Source: Pandoraea sp. ASV26 (lineage in GTDB: Bacteria; Pseudomonadota; Gammaproteobacteria; Burkholderiales; Burkholderiaceae). From it: DNA of 45,753 nt. Positions 31,153 to 41,006 of the stretch are shown piece after piece (positions within the stretch are counted from its first letter, which is position 1; the number at the start of each line of letters is the position of its first letter). Location: contig NZ_JAELTP010000040.1 of the NCBI RefSeq assembly GCF_016428915.1, forward strand, positions 1 to 45,753, in the 5' to 3' direction. Made by a program: the position numbers and the translations under genes. The notes beneath the pieces were generated by a model, which ran no database searches, had not been told where the DNA came from, and saw only the letters and a program-made list of their open reading frames with translations.

Positions 31153-32207
31153 ACTGCCTCGTAGGTGGCCCGCGCCAGGCACCAATCCGTCCAGGCTTTG
31201 GCCTTGTCAGGCAGACTGCGTAACAGATAGGCCGGATGGTACGTCACGATCACCGGCACCCCTTCATACTCATGCACACGCCCGCGCAGGCTGGCAATGC
31301 TCGCCTGCGTGCGCAGGATACTTTGCGCCGCGAAGCGCCCCATCACCACGATCACACGCGGCTTGAGCAGCGCGACCTGACGCTTCAGGTAAGGCTCGCA
31401 ATTCGCCACTTCATCCGGTTCCGGGTCGCGATTGTTGGGCGGGCGGCACTTGAGCACATTCGCGATATAGACGTTCTCGCCACGCCGCAACGCCGAGGCG
31501 CGCAGCATGTTGTCGAGCAACTTGCCGGCCTGACCGACGAACGGCTCGCCCTGCAAATCCTCCTGCTGGCCCGGCGCTTCGCCCACGAGCAACCAGTCGG
31601 CCTCGCGATCGCCCACACCGAAAACCGTCTGCGTACGCTTCTCGCACAGACCGCACAGCCGGCAGTTGGCGACGCGCTCGGTGAGCGCCTCCCAGTCCAG
31701 CGTCTCGACGCCCGGCAACGCGGGACGCGTCGGCGCGTCCACCCCGCCCCCGTCGCGCATGATCGACCACAACGCAGCGTCGGCGGCCGCATCACCGTCG
31801 CCGTTGCCGTCGCTATCGAGCCACATCGGAATATCGTCAGGCGGCATATCGGCAATATCGGCCATGCGACGATTGCCACCACCGCTCGGCGCGGATGCCT
31901 GCCCCGCTTCGCGAGCTTCACGAGCTTCACGCCTGACTGGCGCGATGGGCGCAACCGGCGCCTCATCCACGACCGCCGCACGCGCAGCAGGACGCGCGGC
32001 AACCGGTGCAACGGACGGCGTCACATCCCACGGCGGCAAATCGTCGCTCGAAACGCCGCCCTGAGGGGGCACCGGTTCGGCCAGGGTCGCCACGTCACCG
32101 TCTTGCGCAGATGCTACCGACGCCACCGACGCCTTGGCCACGGCCTCGTGCGACATCCACACCGGCCACAGCCCGAACTCTTCCAGAATTGCTTTAGGCC
32201 ACGGCAC
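31113..32207 (-). CDS. Uracil-DNA glycosylase, family 4 (4Fe-4S)
   Basis: Removes uracil from DNA to start base-excision repair. The C-terminal ~200 of 364 residues form the type-4 UDG domain: Cys182 and Cys185 in NCRLCGLC, Cys254 in [10 protein letters not shown] and Cys270 are the four iron-sulfur ligands; GEAPGQQED (209-217) is the water-activating motif A; HPAYLLR near the end is motif B. Residues 1-18 ([18 protein letters not shown]) match a conserved N-terminal helix seen on proteobacterial members, joined by about 150 residues of Ala/Pro/Val-rich linker. Overlaps rimI by 14 bases upstream and DUF1853 downstream, so translation is tightly coupled. Confidence 0.92.
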   Translation of the reverse strand: MPWPKAILEEFGLWPVWMSHEAVAKASVASVASAQDGDVATLAEPVPPQGGVSSDDLPPWDVTPSVAPVAARPAARAAVVDEAPVAPIAPVRREAREAREAGQASAPSGGGNRRMADIADMPPDDIPMWLDSDGNGDGDAAADAALWSIMRDGGGVDAPTRPALPGVETLDWEALTERVANCRLCGLCEKRTQTVFGVGDREADWLLVGEAPGQQEDLQGEPFVGQAGKLLDNMLRASALRRGENVYIANVLKCRPPNNRDPEPDEVANCEPYLKRQVALLKPRVIVVMGRFAAQSILRTQASIASLRGRVHEYEGVPVIVTYHPAYLLRSLPDKAKAWTDWCLARATYEAVCESIPANKPTAN

Positions 32208-32673
32208 GATCGGTCTCCCACGACAGGCGCATCACGATGGCGTCTTCACGACGCCCGCTCGCCGGATAATATCCCTTGCGCCGGCCGATCTGCTCGAAAC
32301 CGAAGCGCTCATAGATGCGCAACGCGCGCATGTTCGACGGACGCACTTCCAGCAGCACCCCGCCCATTCCCTGCGCGCGCGACACGCGCACCACTTCCTC
32401 CAGCAACTGCACGCCCAGGCCATTGCCCTGCATTTCCGGTGCAACGCATACGTTGAGCAAATGCGACTCGTCGACGACCGGCATCAGCAGGAAATAGCCC
32501 AGCAACGAGCCATCGACCGCGCGCAGGCAGACGCCCACGTGCCCGGCGTCCAGCGAATCGGCGAAATTCTGGCGCGTCCACGGAAACGGGTACGCACGCA
32601 CTTCGATGGCCACGACCTCATCGAGATCGGCCAGTGTCATCGGTGAATAATGGTTCGGACCGGTCTGACGCAT
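32194..32673 (-). CDS. rimI: Ribosomal protein S18-alanine N-acetyltransferase RimI
   Basis: GNAT acetyltransferase for the N-terminal Ala of S18, and of other proteins in some bacteria. 159 residues. Seen: N-terminal DEVVAIEVRAYPFPWTRQNF, acetyl-CoA loop VCVAPEMQGNGLGVQLLEEV (about 75-94), RPSNMRALRIYERFGFEQIG, and RRKGYYP close to the end, all typical of RimI. Its ATG shares one base with the tsaB stop (TGATG). rimI next to tsaB is a very common bacterial arrangement, supporting the assignment. Confidence 0.93.
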   Translation of the reverse strand: MRQTGPNHYSPMTLADLDEVVAIEVRAYPFPWTRQNFADSLDAGHVGVCLRAVDGSLLGYFLLMPVVDESHLLNVCVAPEMQGNGLGVQLLEEVVRVSRAQGMGGVLLEVRPSNMRALRIYERFGFEQIGRRKGYYPASGRREDAIVMRLSWETDRAVA

Positions 32674-33437
32674 CAGGGCGCCTCCTGGCCGCGGCCCTGT
32701 GCGGCGGCAGCCTGCTTGATCGCCTCGCGCTCGGCCGTCGTCTGCGCCACCTTGTTGCGGATGTAGACCGGCATGGCCTGATCGGCGGGAATCGCCTCGC
32801 CTCGCGCGAAAGCACGCGCCGCCAGTGCGGCGACGTAACGGGCACGCGGCATAGCGTCGGCCAGCACGGCCTGCGCCTGCACACTCGCTTGCAAGCGCTC
32901 TGCGAACGCCAGCACGGCGTTCCCGGCGACGACGAACGCCGTATCGGGGGCACGCACCTGTTCGGCCGCGTCGAGCGACGGCGACTGCACTTCGCGCCAG
33001 TCACCGGCGGCGGCATCCCAGGCGTAATCGGCCCAGTAAGCCTCGTTCATGCGCGCGTCGAGGGCGACGAGAACGCGCTGCGTGTCGGCACGTAATGCGC
33101 GCGCCGCCTCGGCACACGCGAGCAGCGTGCCCACCGGCACCACGGGCAGCCTGGCACCGAAGGCCAGCCCCTGCGCAACGCCGCATGCCGTGCGAAGCCC
33201 GGTAAACGAGCCGGGGCCCGCGCCAAAGGCAATCGCATCGCATTCGGCGAGCGCGAGCCCCGCTTCGCGAAGCACCTCGCGCGCGGCAGGAAGAATATGG
33301 GTACTGGAGACGGGGCCGGTATCGAGGTGGCGCTCGAGCACAAGCGCCGGTGCCCCACTGGCGGGATCGTGACGATACAGGGCGACCGAACAGAACTCAG
33401 TCGAGGTATCGAGGGCGAGAAGCGTAATCGAAGACAT
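32673..33437 (-). CDS. tsaB: tRNA t6A37 threonylcarbamoyltransferase subunit TsaB
   Basis: Non-catalytic partner of TsaD and TsaE in formation of N6-threonylcarbamoyladenosine at position 37 of ANN-decoding tRNAs. 254 residues of the ASKHA fold: LLALDTSTEFCSVAL at the start, SSTHILPAAREVLREAGL, GAGPGSFTGLRTACGVAQGL (72-91), and LVALDARMNEAYWA. First gene of a four-gene run; the upstream ribosome-binding site is poor. The C-terminal ~25 residues are variable Gln/Ala-rich. Confidence 0.95.
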   Translation of the reverse strand: MSSITLLALDTSTEFCSVALYRHDPASGAPALVLERHLDTGPVSSTHILPAAREVLREAGLALAECDAIAFGAGPGSFTGLRTACGVAQGLAFGARLPVVPVGTLLACAEAARALRADTQRVLVALDARMNEAYWADYAWDAAAGDWREVQSPSLDAAEQVRAPDTAFVVAGNAVLAFAERLQASVQAQAVLADAMPRARYVAALAARAFARGEAIPADQAMPVYIRNKVAQTTAEREAIKQAAAAQGRGQEAP

Positions 33438-33587
33438 GACGCTATTGTAATCGGGCGCGCGACGAGCAACCTAGCGGGATCGATGGCAACCCGCGCCGAA
33501 CCTGACGCTACCCCGCCGCGCGCGCCCACCTGCGCCCCCTTGATAAGCCCACCCGGGACGCCCTCGCCACCCGGTGCAAATCCGAAC

Positions 33588-33616
33588 GTGCACTTTTCTC
33601 AAAATAAAGGTATAAT
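33588..33616 (+). promoter_or_regulatory. Promoter candidate for rhlE
   Basis: Perfect -10 TATAAT at 33611-33616 in an AT-rich context (AAAATAAAGG just before it); -35 region GTGCAC at 33588-33593 is poor. The implied leader is about 258 bases. Confidence 0.6.
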
Positions 33617-33653
33617 CCGCGCTTCGCTTCGCGGGGTCCTATGAAATACCCCG
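33617..33653 (+). promoter_or_regulatory. Overlapping, mutually exclusive hairpins at the start of the rhlE leader
   Basis: CCGCG (33617-33621) pairs with CGCGG (33630-33634) around CTTCGCTT. CGGGGT (33632-33637) pairs with ACCCCG (33648-33653). The two stems share bases 33632-33634, so only one can form at a time. Confidence 0.45.
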
Positions 33654-33880
33654 TCAAGTGACGAAAAACTGCGTTTTGCCCCAATCCTGTGATAAGCCGC
33701 TGTAGTTCTGCCGGTACTGGCGTTCCTGATGGAACGACCCGCCACCGTCCCCCCGGCTTACGATACGGATTTCGATCCGCTTTCTGCCCCATCCGCGATT
33801 TGCTTCCTGCTTGCGACGAATTGGGTTTGCCGATTGGCGCCAACGCCCCGACATAACCTTATCAATCCGCAAGAGGATTC

Positions 33881-35701
33881 ATGGAACAGACTTCCAAGCT
33901 GTCTGCGCTCGCGCAGACGTATTTCCCTTCGTCCGAAGAAAACGCCGACAGCAATGGTGACAATGCGCCGGCAATCGACACGCCGCTGGTGGCCGACAAC
34001 GACGGTCAGCCCACGTTCGCCGAACTCGGCCTGAACCCGGCGATTCTGACGGCACTTACCACCGCCGGCTACACCAGCCCGACGCCGGTTCAGCAGCGCG
34101 CGATTCCCGCTGCGCTCGCCGGTCGCGATCTGCTCGTGTCGAGCCCGACGGGTTCGGGCAAGACGGCCGCCTTCATGCTGCCCGCCATCCACCGCTTCGC
34201 AGAAATGCAAGCGAGCGGCGAACTGGGCAGCCGTGCCCCCGCCGCCCACCCGCGCAACCAGCCGGCCGAACCGGGCGAAAAGCCCCGCAAGGGCCAGCGC
34301 GTGCGCCGCGTGGCCGCGCAACCGCTGCTGCTCGTGCTCACGCCGACGCGTGAACTGGCACAACAGGTCTCGACCGCAGCCGATACGTACGGCAAGCAAC
34401 TGCGCCGTCTGCGTACCGTCAGCATTCTGGGTGGCATGCCCTACCCGCGTCAGCTCGAAATGCTGGCCAAGCAGCCCGAAATCATCGTGGCAACGCCGGG
34501 CCGTCTGCTCGACCACATCTCGAGCGGCAAGATCGATCTGTCGCAACTGATGATGCTGGTGCTCGACGAAGCCGACCGCATGCTCGACATGGGCTTCATC
34601 GACGATATTCAGACCATCGTCGACGCCACGCCCGAGTCGCGCCAGACGCTGCTGTTCTCGGCAACGATCGACGGCCGCCTGAGCGAAATCACGCGTCGTC
34701 TGCTGCGCAATCCGGAAACCATCGAGATCACGCGCGGCAGCGAACAACGCACCAACGCCAACATCGAGCAAACGCTCCACTATGTGGACGACCGCGCCCA
34801 CAAGGATCGCCTGCTCACGCACCTGCTCGGCAACGACGCACTCGATCAAGCCATCGTGTTCACGTCGACCAAGCGCGACGCCGACCTGATCGCTGACCAG
34901 CTTGAACAAGCCGGTTTCGACAGCGCCGCACTGCACGGCGACATGCCGCAAGGCGTGCGTAACCGTACGCTGCGCGCACTGCGCGAGCGTCGTGTGCGAG
35001 TGCTGGTGGCAACCGACGTGGCCGCACGCGGCATCGACGTGCCGGGCATCACGCACGTGTTCAACTACGATCTGCCGAAGTTTGCGGAAGATTACGTCCA
35101 CCGTATCGGCCGTACGGGCCGTGCCGGTCGCAGTGGCGTGGCCGTGAGCCTCGCCGCACACGGTGAAGTCGGCGCCGTTCGCCGCATCGAACGCTACACG
35201 CGTGAGCCGCTGCCGGTCAACGTTGTGGCCGGTTTCGAGCCGCGTCGCTCGCCGCCGAAGGCGGGTGCCGGTGGCAGCGGCAAGCGTCCGGGCCAGGGTC
35301 GTGGCGGTCCGCGTCATGGTCAAGGCGGCGGCAGCGGTCGCTGGAGCAACAGCAGCGCCCCGCGTCACGGCAACAACAGCGGTAATGGCGGCAGCGGCGG
35401 CTATCAGGGCGGTCAACGCTTCGGCAGCAGCAAGCCGGCCGGCGCCCCGTTCGAGCGTCGTGAAAGCAGCGGCTTCCAAGGCAGCTACCAGCGCAGCGAA
35501 GGTGGCAATGCTGGCAACGGCGGCAATGGCTTCTCGACCGGCAGCGCAACCGACCGCTTCGAGCGTCGCGCACCGCGTCCGGTTGACGGCAACCGTCAGG
35601 ACCGTGGTGGCCGCAGCTTCGACGCACCGCGTCAGGACCGTGGCTTCGGTAGCCGCAACGGCAGCAACGGCGGCGGCTTCAGCAAGCGTCGCAGCGGCTG
35701 A
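33881..35701 (+). CDS. rhlE: DEAD-box ATP-dependent RNA helicase, RhlE-type
   Basis: RNA unwinding enzyme, probably in ribosome assembly, RNA decay and cold adaptation. 606 residues. Helicase motifs in order: Q motif PTPVQQRAIPAAL; I SSPTGSGKT (about 87-95); Ia PTRELAQQ; Ib TPGRLLDH; II DEAD (229-232); III FSATIDG near 261; and VI HRIGRTGRAGRSG near 407. An insertion of about 35 charged residues lies between motifs I and Ia. The tail (about 455-606) is Gly/Arg/Asn/Ser-rich, an RNA-binding type of extension. AAGAGGA precedes the ATG. The long structured leader suggests post-transcriptional control, as known for other DEAD-box genes. RhlE rather than DbpA or SrmB is by overall similarity. Confidence 0.92.
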   Translation: MEQTSKLSALAQTYFPSSEENADSNGDNAPAIDTPLVADNDGQPTFAELGLNPAILTALTTAGYTSPTPVQQRAIPAALAGRDLLVSSPTGSGKTAAFMLPAIHRFAEMQASGELGSRAPAAHPRNQPAEPGEKPRKGQRVRRVAAQPLLLVLTPTRELAQQVSTAADTYGKQLRRLRTVSILGGMPYPRQLEMLAKQPEIIVATPGRLLDHISSGKIDLSQLMMLVLDEADRMLDMGFIDDIQTIVDATPESRQTLLFSATIDGRLSEITRRLLRNPETIEITRGSEQRTNANIEQTLHYVDDRAHKDRLLTHLLGNDALDQAIVFTSTKRDADLIADQLEQAGFDSAALHGDMPQGVRNRTLRALRERRVRVLVATDVAARGIDVPGITHVFNYDLPKFAEDYVHRIGRTGRAGRSGVAVSLAAHGEVGAVRRIERYTREPLPVNVVAGFEPRRSPPKAGAGGSGKRPGQGRGGPRHGQGGGSGRWSNSSAPRHGNNSGNGGSGGYQGGQRFGSSKPAGAPFERRESSGFQGSYQRSEGGNAGNGGNGFSTGSATDRFERRAPRPVDGNRQDRGGRSFDAPRQDRGFGSRNGSNGGGFSKRRSG

Positions 35702-35753
35702 TTCGCCTGAGGCAAACGGGACCGGTCACACACCGGTCCGGTACGAATGTCTG

Positions 35754-35800
35754 AAAACCCCGGATGTCGATCCATCGTCGACGCCGGGGTTTTCGCTTTT
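35754..35800 (+). terminator. Rho-independent terminator of rhlE
   Basis: AAAACCCCGG (35754-35763) pairs with CCGGGGTTTT (35784-35793), with an inner GTCGA/TCGAC stem, followed by TTTTCGCTTTT. The A-run at the left foot makes it potentially bidirectional, also serving the converging pip transcript. Confidence 0.88.
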
Positions 35801-35893
35801 CTGCGCTGACAAACGCGTTTTATCGACGGATCGCCAACCTCTGACATCGTCGAGGCCATCGCTGCGCCGTTGCGCCAACGTGGCATCGCGCCA

Positions 35894-37078
<1,185 letters not shown>

Positions 37079-37080
37079 TC

Positions 37081-37109
37081 AGTGTAGCGCGGCGCCTCAA
37101 ACAAGACAA
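37081..37109 (-). promoter_or_regulatory. Sigma-70 promoter for pip
   Basis: On the minus strand TTGTCT (complement of 37104-37109), exactly 17 bases, TACACT (complement of 37081-37086). The leader would be about 120 bases. Confidence 0.6.
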
Positions 37110-37120
37110 AGCACACGCGC

Positions 37121-37154
37121 AAAATGCAATGGGACGATGTCGCCATCGTCCCAT
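37121..37154 (-). terminator. Rho-independent terminator of aceB
   Basis: ATGGGACGATG (complement of 37144-37154) and CATCGTCCCAT (complement of 37129-37139) form a perfect 11-bp stem with a 4-base loop, followed on the minus strand by TGCATTTTGC. It lies 62 bases after the aceB stop. Confidence 0.8.
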
Positions 37155-37216
37155 CTGTCCTGCGTCACACGCATCGCGTATCACGCGACGCGTGAGTGCG
37201 AGTCTCTCAACTCGCG

Positions 37217-38848
37217 TCAGACCTCTTCATACAGCGGCAACGTGAGGAAGTCGACGAAGTCTTCGCTCGTGCTCATCTGCTCGAAGATGACCGCCGCGCG
37301 ATCGTACGTCGGCGCCACCTGCCCCACGAGTTCCTTGACGTTGGCCAGTTCCTGCGCAATCAGCTCGCGCACCAGCTCGGCAGTGACCTTGCGGCCGTCT
37401 TCGAGCCTGCCCTTCGGCGAACGAATCCACTGCCATACCTGCGAGCGCGAGATCTCGGCCGTGGCAGCGTCTTCCATCAGATTGTGAATCGGCACGCAGC
37501 CATTGCCCGCGAGCCACGCGCCCAGATAGTGAATGCCGACGTTGATGTTGTTGCGCAGGCCAGCTTCGGTGATCGGCGCTTCGGGCTTGAACGCCAGCAA
37601 GTCGCTGCCCTTGACGTTCACATCGTCGCGCTGCCGGTCGATCTGGTTCGGGCGCTCGCCCAGCACCTTCACGAACTCTTCCATCGCCACCGGCACGAGC
37701 CCCGGGTGCGCCACCCAGCCGCCGTCGTAACCGTCGGTGGCGTCACGTGCCTTGTCGCCACGAATGCCGGCCATCGCCTTCTCGTTGGCTTGCGGATCGT
37801 TCTTGATCGGAATCAGCGCGCTCATGCCACCGATGGCGGGCGCCTGGCGACGATGACACGTCTTGAGCAGCAAGAGCGCGTACGCGCGCATGAACGGCAC
37901 CGTCATGTTGATGCGGCTGCGATCGGCCAGACAGAAGTCGGCGTCGACCTTGAACTTCTTGATGCACGAGAAGATATAGTCCCAGCGCCCGGCGTTCAGG
38001 CCCGAGCTATGCTCGCGCAACTCGTACAGGATCTCGTCCATTTCGAACGCGGCGAGGATGGTCTCGACCAGCACCGTCGCCTTGATCGTGCCTTGCGCCA
38101 CGCCCAGTTCGTTCTGCGCGAGCACGAACACGTCGTTCCACAGACGCGCTTCGAGATGGCTCTCCAGCTTCGGGAGGTAGTAATAAGGCCCGAAGCCGCG
38201 TTCGAGCGACGCCTTGGCGTTATGGAAGAAGTGCAGACCGAAGTCGAAAAGGCTGCCCGACATGCGCACGCCGTCAACGCTCACGTGCTTCTCGTCGAGA
38301 TGCCACCCGCGCGGACGCACGATCAGCGTGGCGACCTTGTCGTTCAGTTTGTAGTGCTTGCCATTCTGCTCAAGGCTGATGGTGCCTCGCACGGCGTCGC
38401 GCACGTTGATGTGACCTTGCAACTGGTTGTGCCAGTTCGGCGCGTTCGAGTCTTCGAAGTCGGTCATGTAGCTGTCCGCCCCCGAGTTCAGCGCGTTGAT
38501 AATCATCTTGCGCTCGACCGGCCCCGTGATTTCCACACGACGGCAGTGCAGCGCCGCCGGCAGCGGTGCGATACGCCAGTCGGCGTCGCGGATCGCCTGG
38601 GTCTCGGGCAGGAAGTCCGGCACTTCGCCGGCGTCGAGTCGTGCAGCGCGTGCCGTGCGGGCGTCGAGCAATGCCTGACGGCGCGGCTCGAACGCGCGGT
38701 GCAGTTTGGCGAGGAATGCGAGCGCCTCGGGGGTCAGGATCGCTTCGTACTCGGGATGCATCTCGGAGGCATCGACATGCAGCGCCATGCCAGGGGGCAA
38801 CGCAAGGGAAACGGAGGATACAGGGGAAACGGGGGCCATGCGGGACAT
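37217..38848 (-). CDS. aceB: Malate synthase A (AceB)
   Basis: Condenses glyoxylate and acetyl-CoA to malate, second step of the glyoxylate bypass. 543 residues from the ATG at 38848, which has GGAG 7 bases upstream; the frame extends a further 24 codons but with no support. Isoform-A features: VEITGPVERKMIINALNSGA, DFEDSNAPNWHNQLQGHINV (Asp/Glu for Mg2+), IVRPRGWHLDEKHV with catalytic Arg, and C-terminal HYLGAWLAGNGCVPIHNLME with catalytic Asp in MEDAATAEISR. Lies 93 bases downstream of the HAD hydrolase gene on the same strand; TTATATAA is seen about 25 bases before the start. Followed by a strong terminator. Confidence 0.97.
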   Translation of the reverse strand: MSRMAPVSPVSSVSLALPPGMALHVDASEMHPEYEAILTPEALAFLAKLHRAFEPRRQALLDARTARAARLDAGEVPDFLPETQAIRDADWRIAPLPAALHCRRVEITGPVERKMIINALNSGADSYMTDFEDSNAPNWHNQLQGHINVRDAVRGTISLEQNGKHYKLNDKVATLIVRPRGWHLDEKHVSVDGVRMSGSLFDFGLHFFHNAKASLERGFGPYYYLPKLESHLEARLWNDVFVLAQNELGVAQGTIKATVLVETILAAFEMDEILYELREHSSGLNAGRWDYIFSCIKKFKVDADFCLADRSRINMTVPFMRAYALLLLKTCHRRQAPAIGGMSALIPIKNDPQANEKAMAGIRGDKARDATDGYDGGWVAHPGLVPVAMEEFVKVLGERPNQIDRQRDDVNVKGSDLLAFKPEAPITEAGLRNNINVGIHYLGAWLAGNGCVPIHNLMEDAATAEISRSQVWQWIRSPKGRLEDGRKVTAELVRELIAQELANVKELVGQVAPTYDRAAVIFEQMSTSEDFVDFLTLPLYEEV

Positions 38849-38941
38849 CAGGGATCTCCAACTATCTTGATTTATATAAGGGAGTGCGCCGCAAGGAAGA
38901 ACTTCAGGGGCTTTGCACAAGGCCTCACGTCGCGATGGGCG

Positions 38942-39649
38942 TCAGGCGCGCGCTCCCGTCACTGCCTCGACGAACCGCTGCAAGTCGCGCATGTCGCGCC
39001 CCATCCCTTGCGGCGTTACGCCGAGTTGTTCGACCGGCAGCCCGGCCCGGTTGACCCAGAACGTCGGGTAACCGAACCAGGTGGCACCGGCCGCGTCCCA
39101 GCCGTTGCTGGAGACGAAAACGATGGCGTCGGCAGGCAAGCCGAACGCATCCGGTCCAAGTTGATAGGCCTCGGGGGCCGTCTTGTATTTGCGCACGACG
39201 TCGACCGACAGCACATGGTCGAACAATTCCTTGATGCCGCCGCTCTTCAGGCCGACGGCCAGCATCCGGGGATCGCCGTTCGAGAGCACTCCCAGCCCGA
39301 GTCCCATGGCACGCAACGCGCGCAGCACCGGCGGGTTTTCCGGGAAGACCGACAGGCAGGTGTATTCGTCCATCAGACGCTTCTCGGCCACCGGTGAGAG
39401 CGTGAGATTCAAACGCGCCGCCGCGTAGCGCAACGCATCGACGGTGATGTCCCAGAACGGACGGTAGCGTTCGCCATGTGGGCCCGAGAGCGTACGCAGT
39501 TGTGTGTACTCGATCTGCTTCACGCGCCACAACTCGGCGAGCGCCGCCCCGCGGCCGGGGAATTGCTGCTCGGCCGCCGCCGCGACGGAATACACGTCGA
39601 ACAGCGTGCCGTAGGCATCGAAGATCACTGCCTGAATACGGGAAGTCAT
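38942..39649 (-). CDS. HAD-superfamily haloacid dehalogenase, type II
   Basis: 235 residues. Nucleophile Asp11 in VIFDAYGTLFDVYS, then motif II in GVLSNGDPRML, Lys in RKYKTAPEAYQL, and motif III FVSSNGWDAAGATWFG, matching L-2-haloacid dehalogenase (type II). The natural substrate cannot be told; such enzymes hydrolyse 2-haloalkanoates to 2-hydroxyacids. The ATG at 39649 is chosen where conserved sequence starts, and the frame is open 21 codons upstream. Divergent from a LysR-type gene, 171 bases apart, and 93 bases upstream of aceB. A second open frame overlapping it is a shadow. Confidence 0.9.
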   Translation of the reverse strand: MTSRIQAVIFDAYGTLFDVYSVAAAAEQQFPGRGAALAELWRVKQIEYTQLRTLSGPHGERYRPFWDITVDALRYAAARLNLTLSPVAEKRLMDEYTCLSVFPENPPVLRALRAMGLGLGVLSNGDPRMLAVGLKSGGIKELFDHVLSVDVVRKYKTAPEAYQLGPDAFGLPADAIVFVSSNGWDAAGATWFGYPTFWVNRAGLPVEQLGVTPQGMGRDMRDLQRFVEAVTGARA

Positions 39650-39741
39650 GGTCTGGGTCTCCCTTGGCGTTCCTTGGCGTGTTCCGCCATGTTCGCCGAT
39701 ATTGCGCGGCATGGCGCGGTAGCACTTGTCATTGCCCGTCG

Positions 39742-39769
39742 ATTGTATTATTGATATCTGGCGCCATAA
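39742..39769 (-). promoter_or_regulatory. Promoter candidate for the HAD gene
   Basis: Minus strand: TTATGG (complement of 39764-39769), 16 bases, TACAAT (complement of 39742-39747). The spacer region includes TGGCGCCA, an 8-bp palindrome at 39759-39766. Together with the divergent LysR-type gene this is a natural LysR control region. Confidence 0.4.
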
Positions 39770-39820
39770 AAGTGCACAGAAATCACTTTATCTTTGACTT
39801 TTTAGTACATAATCCGCCCC

Positions 39821-40789
39821 GTGGACCGCTTCAAACAAATCGAAACGTTCGTCGCCGTCGCCGGCAAGGGAAGCCTGTCGGCGGCGGCGGCGCTCGAAGG
39901 CGTGGCACCTGCCGTGATCGGGCGCCGCATCGACGCCCTGGAGTCCCGTCTTGGCGTGAAGCTGCTCGTGCGCACCACCCGGCGCGTCACGCTCACGTTC
40001 GAGGGTTCGGCGTTTCTGGAGGACTGCCAACGCATTCTCAACGAGATGCATAACGCCGAGGCCACCGTGTCGGCGGGTGGCGTCAAGGCGAGCGGCCATC
40101 TGCGGCTGTCGGCGCCCGCCGGATTCGGGCGGCGTCACGTCGCCCCGCTGCTGCCCGTGTTCATCGAATCGCACCCGGACGTCACCGTCACGCTCGACCT
40201 CTCTGACCGCCTCGTCGATCTGGTCAACGAAGGGTTCGACTGCGCGATCCGGCTGGGCGAGTTGCCCGACTCAAGTCTCGTGTCGCTGCGATTGGGGGAG
40301 AACCGGCGCGTCTGCGTGGCATCGCCCGACTATCTCGCGCGGCACGGACGCCCTGAATCCCTCGATGCCCTCGCCGGTCACAACTGCCTCGCCTTCGGAT
40401 CGACCGCCAATCAGCAACGCGGCTGGACATTCGCGCAGGACGACAAGGTCGTCACCATCCGCGTGAACGGCAACATGGAATGCACCGACGGCGCCGTGCT
40501 GCACGACTGGTGTCTGGACGGCCATGGCCTCGCATGGCGCTCGTGGTGGGAAGTCGGCGACGACATTCGCGCCGGCAGGCTCGTCACCGTGCTCGACGAC
40601 TTTGCTGCGCCGCCCATCGGCATTCACGCCGTGTTCCCCCAACGTCGCCATCTGCCGTTGCGCGTGCGCCTGTTCATCGATCACCTCAAGCACCACTACA
40701 GCCGTTCGGCCTACTGGCAAGACGACGCCCCGCAGAGCACACCGCAAACCACCGCAAAGCGAGTCGATCGGACACAAGGGGCTGGATGA
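39821..40789 (+). CDS. LysR-family transcriptional regulator
   Basis: 322 residues starting at GTG. N-terminal winged helix-turn-helix (about 1-60): FKQIETFVAVAGKGSLSAAA, IGRRIDALESRLGVKLLVRT, with TRRVTLTFEGSAFLEDCQRI following. The C-terminal effector domain (about 90-300) has the periplasmic-binding-like pattern of the CrgA/DsdC-like group: GHLRLSAPAGFGRRHVAPLL and GFDCAIRLGELPDSSLVSLR. Transcribed divergently from the HAD-aceB pair, so it most likely controls them and itself from the shared 171-base region (inference). The C-terminal ~20 residues are a variable polar tail. Confidence 0.92.
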   Translation: MDRFKQIETFVAVAGKGSLSAAAALEGVAPAVIGRRIDALESRLGVKLLVRTTRRVTLTFEGSAFLEDCQRILNEMHNAEATVSAGGVKASGHLRLSAPAGFGRRHVAPLLPVFIESHPDVTVTLDLSDRLVDLVNEGFDCAIRLGELPDSSLVSLRLGENRRVCVASPDYLARHGRPESLDALAGHNCLAFGSTANQQRGWTFAQDDKVVTIRVNGNMECTDGAVLHDWCLDGHGLAWRSWWEVGDDIRAGRLVTVLDDFAAPPIGIHAVFPQRRHLPLRVRLFIDHLKHHYSRSAYWQDDAPQSTPQTTAKRVDRTQGAG

Positions 40790-41006
40790 ACGTTTATTGC
40801 GTATATCCCGTCTCACTACCGGGTTTGCCCCCGTTGTTGCGTCGCGCCAAAGCCATAGAATCGAATCGAAGCGTTTGCTGACGATGCCGGTTTCGGTGCA
40901 GGAAAGGGCATCGAAACCATTGAGACGGCAAACTGGGGGCAAGACCGTGTAATACCTGCGCGAGCCTGTGAACGCGTGTTCAGCAACGCCAACTGCGGGA
41001 GGTCAT
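40790..41006 (+). other. Gap between lysR-type gene and usp
   Basis: 217 bases. A 31-codon frame (40786-40881) overlaps the LysR stop by ATGA, with GGGG before it, but no product is recognised. No clear promoter seen. Confidence 0.4.

Larger units (their letters stand above)
33438..33880. other. Divergent intergenic region between tsaB and rhlE, with a long rhlE leader
   Basis: Bases 33438-33585 appear featureless GC-rich DNA. A consensus TATAAT lies at 33611-33616 (+), followed by two overlapping hairpins and about 230 bases of leader without a convincing gene. A 111-codon minus-strand frame spanning 33508-33843 is considered noise. Confidence 0.6.

Noticed and set aside
33508-33843. 111-codon minus-strand frame between tsaB and rhlE
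   Set aside because: It overlaps the rhlE promoter and leader, has no recognisable domain and no upstream ribosome-binding site.
38925-39725. Second minus-strand frame overlapping the HAD gene
   Set aside because: The frame at 38942-39649 carries all HAD motifs; the other is an Arg/Gly-rich shadow.
40786-40881. 31-codon frame overlapping the LysR stop
   Set aside because: The ATGA overlap and GGGG before it are suggestive, but the peptide has no recognisable features and the frame is very short.
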